Part shown: piece after piece, positions 60,680 through 64,000 of the stretch
Numbering within the stretch: position 1 is the stretch's first letter
Layout of the letters: the number at the start of each line of letters is the position of its first letter
Assembly (NCBI GenBank): GCA_965197575.1
Contig: OZ240214.1
Span: 62,001 to 126,000, forward strand
Direction of reading: 5' to 3'
DNA: 64,000 nucleotides
Source of the DNA: VXOI01 sp965197575
GTDB lineage: Bacteria; Chloroflexota; Dehalococcoidia; Lucifugimonadales; UBA3495
Made by a program: the position numbers and the translations under genes
The notes under the pieces: generated by a model
Seen by the model: only the letters and a program-made list of their open reading frames with translations
The model's database searches: none
What the model was told of the DNA's origin: nothing

Positions 60680-61133
60680 TTAGTCGGGAGGTCTCGCAGA
60701 TGGTCGAATCGAGGTCGATGGTGAATGGCGCGCCGCCGGGTCCGTCCCCAGCCGTCCGGGCCCGGGCCGGCAACTCGCGGCTCACCCGGTCCAGTTGGCG
60801 GACATGGCCCCGCCGGAAGCGGCGCAGGAAGGCGCCCGGGGTGGAGGGAGCCTTGGCCATGAAACCGGGAACGCGGGCGGTCCCGCCGGTGCGCGGCGCA
60901 TCGGCGTCGTCGATGCAATCGCCGCCGGCCAGAGCGGAGGCCACCAGGGTCATCAGCTTGTCGCCGGTGTTGGCCCGGCCCGGCGCATCGCCCAAGTCGA
61001 GGCGCTTCCGGAGTAGTTGGGGCAGGCCAAGGCGCAGGGCGAGGGTGGCCGAAAGGATCAGCCCGGCATTGGCCGCCAGGCGGTGGCCGTCGAAGGTGAT
61101 TTGGACCCGGCCGGGGTGGTGGCGTGGCAGCAT
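60680..61133 (-). pseudogene. IS1380-family transposase, N-terminal fragment
   Basis: The reverse frame from about 61133 reads GLILSATLALRLGLPQLLRK, DAPGRANTGDKLMTLVASAL, AGGDCIDDADAPRTGGTARV, RFRRGHVRQLDRVSRELPAR and FTIDLDSTICETS. This is the N-terminal third of IS1380 transposases up to the first catalytic Asp (IDLDSTI). It stops where IS110 copy 2 begins. It is not functional. Confidence 0.85.
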
Positions 61134-61588
61134 CTATTGGGTGCTCCTTGTTCCGGGGCCGGTTTTCTGTTTCAAAACCATTATCCCAGAAGCGCGGGAG
61201 CGCCTTCTTGCGGCTTCAGGTCGCTGACCCGGCGCCCTCCTTTCGGTGGATTCGGGCTTACACTCCTCTCGTTTGGCGGTGTTGCTGCGGCGGATTATGA
61301 AATCTCGGCGGTCTTTGAACAGCCGGGCGCGGTTCAGGACCCCGTCGTAGGTTTCCGGGTCGATGTCCTCTACCTCATCCATCGTCCAGTATTTGTACTC
61401 GCCGAGGAACAGGTATTTGCGCTGTTGGTGGAAGAACCGGCAGTCTACGCCCTCGCCCCGCAGGATGCGCCGGCAGAAGGCGGCGAGCAACTCCTGCTGG
61501 CCGTCCCTTTCGATTACCACGTACTCGTGGGCCAGGTCTCGCGGTAGGTGACCGCTTCCCGCCACGGGGCACGGGCTATCAGCTCCAT
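61134..61588 (-). pseudogene. Hypothetical protein, apparently one-base frameshift
   Basis: The main frame encodes HEYVVIERDGQQELLAAFCR, RILRGEGVDCRFFHQQRKYL, FLGEYKYWTMDEVEDIDPET and NRARLFKDRRDFIIRR. The family start MELIARAPWREAVTYRETWP is in another frame upstream (ATG at 61588) and would join if one base were added near 61530. So the gene seems broken near its start. I recall no name for the family. It lies between IS1380 and a Uma2 gene. Confidence 0.55.
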
Positions 61589-61764
61589 TATGTGCGGTTT
61601 CTGCGTTTCCAACTTTGCACTGACTCGCTGAGTGTCTCCAGGCATTTTCATCCTAATCAGACTATCGGATTCGACACGCTGCGAGTTTCACCGCCGCCGT
61701 CCCTTTTGCTATCATCCATGCGAAAGCCCACCGACTCCACCCTGCCGCGTGGCCGAGGCCCGTT

Positions 61765-62496
61765 ATGACCTCCAAAGTCTCCAAACCTGCCGCCCCGTTC
61801 CTGCCCTACCGGAAGATTCTGCCCGATGGCTTCATTTGTCCTCAACCCGAATACCTGCGGGAAGATATGCTTCAGGCTGAACCTAACGATGAATCCGGTC
61901 ACCTGCTTCGTGACCATTACTCCGGCCAACCAAGTACGCTAGTGGATACAGGCGGTTTCGTTTTCTACGACCCCAACGACCTCAATCGGGGCCGTGTGCG
62001 CCCCGACGTCTATGTGGTTTTCGGTGTGGACACCGGCGCCGTCTTCGAAAGGGCGGGGTACGTCATATACGAAGCGGGCAAGCCCCCGGACTTTGCCTTG
62101 GAAATCGCTTCCTTCAGTACAAGACGCCGGGATACCGGCTACAAACGCGCACTTTACGCCAAAATAGGATTCGGCGAATACTGGCGTTTCGACCCCACTG
62201 GCGGCAGACAGTACGGCTACCCTCTGGCAGGCGACATCCTGACGGACGGAGTCTATCAGCCCGTGGATCTGACTCTGGAAGATGACGGGATGCTCTGGGG
62301 CTACAGCCCGGCGCTGGACCTGTGTCTGTGCGCCAGAGGCCGACGGCTGATCTACTACGACCGCAAGACCGGCAACTACCTTCAAACCGTCGGCGAAGAG
62401 CGCGCCGCCCACCGCCAGACCGCCGCGGAGCGGGACGTTGCACAGGCGGAGGTGGAACGGCTACGGGAGGAACTCCGCCGTTTACATGGACAGTAG
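61765..62496 (+). CDS. Uma2-family (DUF820) putative endonuclease (2)
   Basis: The 243-residue protein has the Uma2 fold: VRPDVYVVFGVDTGAVFER near residue 77 (PD motif), PPDFALEIASFSTRRRDTGY near 110 (ExS-type core), KRALYAKIGFGEYWRFDPTG and LDLCLCARGRRLIYYDRKTG near 190. A C-terminal coiled coil (RDVAQAEVERLREELRRLHG) is common in this group. It is not adjacent to a partner gene. The paralogue is at 4401. The role is unknown. Confidence 0.88.
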   Translation: MTSKVSKPAAPFLPYRKILPDGFICPQPEYLREDMLQAEPNDESGHLLRDHYSGQPSTLVDTGGFVFYDPNDLNRGRVRPDVYVVFGVDTGAVFERAGYVIYEAGKPPDFALEIASFSTRRRDTGYKRALYAKIGFGEYWRFDPTGGRQYGYPLAGDILTDGVYQPVDLTLEDDGMLWGYSPALDLCLCARGRRLIYYDRKTGNYLQTVGEERAAHRQTAAERDVAQAEVERLREELRRLHGQ

Positions 62497-62548
62497 CATT
62501 ACCTCTGCCTGCGGTTAATTCAACGCCCGTGCTAAAATGGATGCTAAT

Positions 62549-62884
62549 ATGCCTATCTACGAGTACCGTTGCGGGGCCTGTCGAACGGTCAGCAATTTCC
62601 TGGTCTATAGCTGGTCGGCGGACAAGGCCTTGCAATGCAAGCAGTGCGGCGGCCCGGACATGCAGCGGCTGATGTCGGGGTTCTCGTTCCGGCCGTCGTG
62701 GGGCGACAGTCTGAACTGGGCGCCCAGCCGGGAGACGATGAGCGACGTCAACGAGGACAGCGCGGCCAGCATCGACCAGTACATGGGGCGCATCCAGCAG
62801 GAAATGGGCGGCCAGACCACGCCCGACTTCGACCGGATGCGCCGGGAAATGACTAACATGGATAAACAAGATGGACAGGATTAA
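62549..62884 (+). CDS. FmdB-family zinc-ribbon protein (2)
   Basis: The 111-residue protein starts MPIYEYRCGACRTVSNFLVY with CGAC at 8-11 and CKQCGGPDMQRLMSGF at about 30-45, the FmdB zinc ribbon. The middle reads GDSLNWAPSRETMSDVNED and the last residues (MTNMDKQDGQD) are encoded by a CATGGATAAACAAGATGGACAGG sequence like the intergenic repeat at 43681, so the 3' end may come from a repeat. It stops 5 nt before the next FmdB-like gene. Confidence 0.85.
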   Translation: MPIYEYRCGACRTVSNFLVYSWSADKALQCKQCGGPDMQRLMSGFSFRPSWGDSLNWAPSRETMSDVNEDSAASIDQYMGRIQQEMGGQTTPDFDRMRREMTNMDKQDGQD

Positions 62885-62889
62885 GCGTA

Positions 62890-63231
62890 ATGCCGATATA
62901 TGAATACCGGTGCCAGTCTTGCGGTGGGGTGTCGTCCTTCTTCGTCAGATCCATCGGCAGCGAGGTGAACGCGGTGTGCGGCCATTGCCAGAGCACCGAC
63001 ATGGAGCGGCGAATGTCGTCCTTCGCCATGGGCAAGACGACGGCGTCGGTGCATGAAGCATTTCCATTAGGGAGCGAGTACCGCTCTCCCGACTACTACC
63101 AAGACCCGCGCAACATCGGGCGCGGCGTGGAGGCGTCTTTCGCCAAGCACGGCATGGAAATGCCCCAGTCGGTGCGCGACAACATCGATGCGGCGCGCTC
63201 CGGCGAAACGCCCAAGGGCCTCGACCTATGA
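62890..63231 (+). CDS. FmdB-family zinc-ribbon protein (3)
   Basis: The 113-residue protein starts MPIYEYRCQSCGGVSSFFVR (CQSC at 8-11) and has CGHCQSTDMERRMSSFAMG near 31-49, then HEAFPLGSEYRSPDYYQDPR, GVEASFAKHGMEMPQSVRDN and IDAARSGETPKGLDL. It is the tandem neighbour of the FmdB gene before it and overlaps thiE by 4 nt (ATGA), so the three are one transcript. The role with thiamine synthesis is unclear. Confidence 0.88.
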   Translation: MPIYEYRCQSCGGVSSFFVRSIGSEVNAVCGHCQSTDMERRMSSFAMGKTTASVHEAFPLGSEYRSPDYYQDPRNIGRGVEASFAKHGMEMPQSVRDNIDAARSGETPKGLDL

Positions 63232-64000
63232 CGACGGCAGATTTCTCCGGCCATAGCCATTACTCCGTCATCTTCCACTACGCGGGAGCAGTCGCCGGGC
63301 TGACCGCGCCGGAACCGATGCCGGCGCTCCAAGCCCTGCGTGAGATACTTCCCGCCCTTCCCTCGCCGGCTGCGCTGGCCGGCCCCGCCGACCCGCCGCC
63401 CCGGAGCAACGAGGAAGCCGTGGCCTTGGTGGCGACCGCGCTGGACTTGCTGCCCCATCTGGAAGCCAACGAAACGTCCAGCCCCATCGGATGGGAGACC
63501 ATCGCCCGCTTGCGCCACGCGCTCGGCGAGTTGTCGGCCCAGCTTGGCGCGGCCATCCGCCGCGAGAAAGCGTCGCTGGTGCGAGGGCTATACGTCATCA
63601 TCGACCCCGAGGTGACGGCTGGACGTGAGCCGCTGGACATCGCCAAGGCGGCGGTCTCCGGCGGGGCCCGAATGCTCCAACTGCGCGACAAGCTCCGGGA
63701 CAAGGGTGAGACGCTGCCGCTGGCCGTGGCCCTGCAAGAGCTATGCCAGCGGAACGGCGTCCAGTTGATCATCAACGACCATGCCGACTTGGCCGCCGCC
63801 GTCGGTTCCGCCGGGCTGCACGTGGGGCAGACCGACCTGCCAGTGGCCCAGGCCCGGCAGGTGCTGAAGCCTCATCAGGTGTTGGGGCGCTCCAACCGGG
63901 ATTTCGAGCTGCTGGCCGAGTCGGAACAGATGGGCGCGGACCACGTGGCCTTCGGCGCGATCTACCGGACCGGCACCAAGCCCGGCGGCCGCGCTCCGCA
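63228..64000 (+). CDS. thiE: Thiamine-phosphate synthase with N-terminal extension, partial
   Basis: The gene starts at ATG 63228 and runs off the window. The first 115 residues (MTTADFSGHSHYSVIFHYAG, then a helical Pro/Ala-rich part) are not part of the ThiE barrel. From about residue 118 the ThiE pattern appears: LVRGLYVIIDPEV, AAVSGGARMLQLRDKLRDKG, LIINDHADLAAAV, GLHVGQTDLPV and VAFGAIYRTGTKP. It couples HMP-pyrophosphate with the thiazole phosphate. Some bacterial ThiE proteins carry a similar N-terminal helical domain. Confidence 0.92.
   Translation, partial: MTTADFSGHSHYSVIFHYAGAVAGLTAPEPMPALQALREILPALPSPAALAGPADPPPRSNEEAVALVATALDLLPHLEANETSSPIGWETIARLRHALGELSAQLGAAIRREKASLVRGLYVIIDPEVTAGREPLDIAKAAVSGGARMLQLRDKLRDKGETLPLAVALQELCQRNGVQLIINDHADLAAAVGSAGLHVGQTDLPVAQARQVLKPHQVLGRSNRDFELLAESEQMGADHVAFGAIYRTGTKPGGRAP

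Noticed and set aside
47036..61588. One composite transposon carrying cassette C
   Set aside because: The insertion sequences on the two sides belong to different families and no matching outer ends or target duplication can be seen.

Overview
The window is a GC-rich bacterial chromosome segment, most likely from an uncultured Chloroflexota bacterium (a SAR202-like Dehalococcoidia is the best guess). The guess rests on gene content: many luciferase-like flavin/F420 monooxygenases, GMC oxidoreductases, CoxL-like molybdenum hydroxylases without partner subunits, HemQ, NHL propellers, and DUF1800/DUF1501 proteins. No rRNA gene is present to fix the taxonomy. Both ends cut genes: a luciferase-like oxidoreductase on the left and thiE on the right.

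Region 1-10.9 kb holds the cut oxidoreductase, an unusual SDR, a tRNA with a CAT anticodon, remnants of IS1182 and ISAs1 transposases, the first DUF1800/NHL/DUF1501 cassette (A, with a Uma2 gene inside), then an LLM oxidoreductase, a GMC oxidoreductase and a PNPOx-like protein. Region 10.9-18.7 kb is housekeeping: tRNA-Gly, rpsU, an FmdB-like protein, dtd, nadC and nadA (separated by a small lower-GC gene pair), miaB, tRNA-Ser, an Lrp/AsnC regulator, a ferredoxin and hemQ. Region 18.7-21 kb is a two-gene type II restriction-modification system of visibly lower GC.

Region 21-46.6 kb is mostly catabolic and redox genes: an amidating-lyase-like NHL protein, a ComB-like phosphatase, a DAO-type FAD oxidase, a mycothiol-type DinB-fold protein, two CoxL-like large subunits, a YyaL-like thioredoxin-domain protein, a DM13 membrane protein, a glyoxalase, cassette B (DUF1800-DUF1501-NHL), crcB, nudC, an isochorismatase hydrolase, a second GMC/EamA/LLM/lactonase cluster, a methyltransferase, RidA, a CinA C-terminal amidase and mobA. 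Families of short palindromic repeats sit in many of the intergenic gaps.

Region 46.7-61.6 kb begins with tmRNA (ssrA) and is then dominated by mobile DNA. A chain of IS630 copies and small IS630-related MITEs is joined end to end through shared TA dinucleotides in CTAG. Around it lie ISKra4, IS4-like, IS21, IS1380 and two IS110 elements. In the middle is cassette C, on the minus strand, with the same gene order and nearly the same protein lengths as cassette B. The right end has a second Uma2 gene, two adjacent FmdB-like genes and thiE.

The most interesting signals are the three copies of the DUF1800-DUF1501-NHL cassette, whose products have no visible export signals and each of which has a sigma70-like promoter; the TA-sharing IS630/MITE chain; and the conserved non-coding leaders of the two IS110 copies, which are candidate bridge RNAs.
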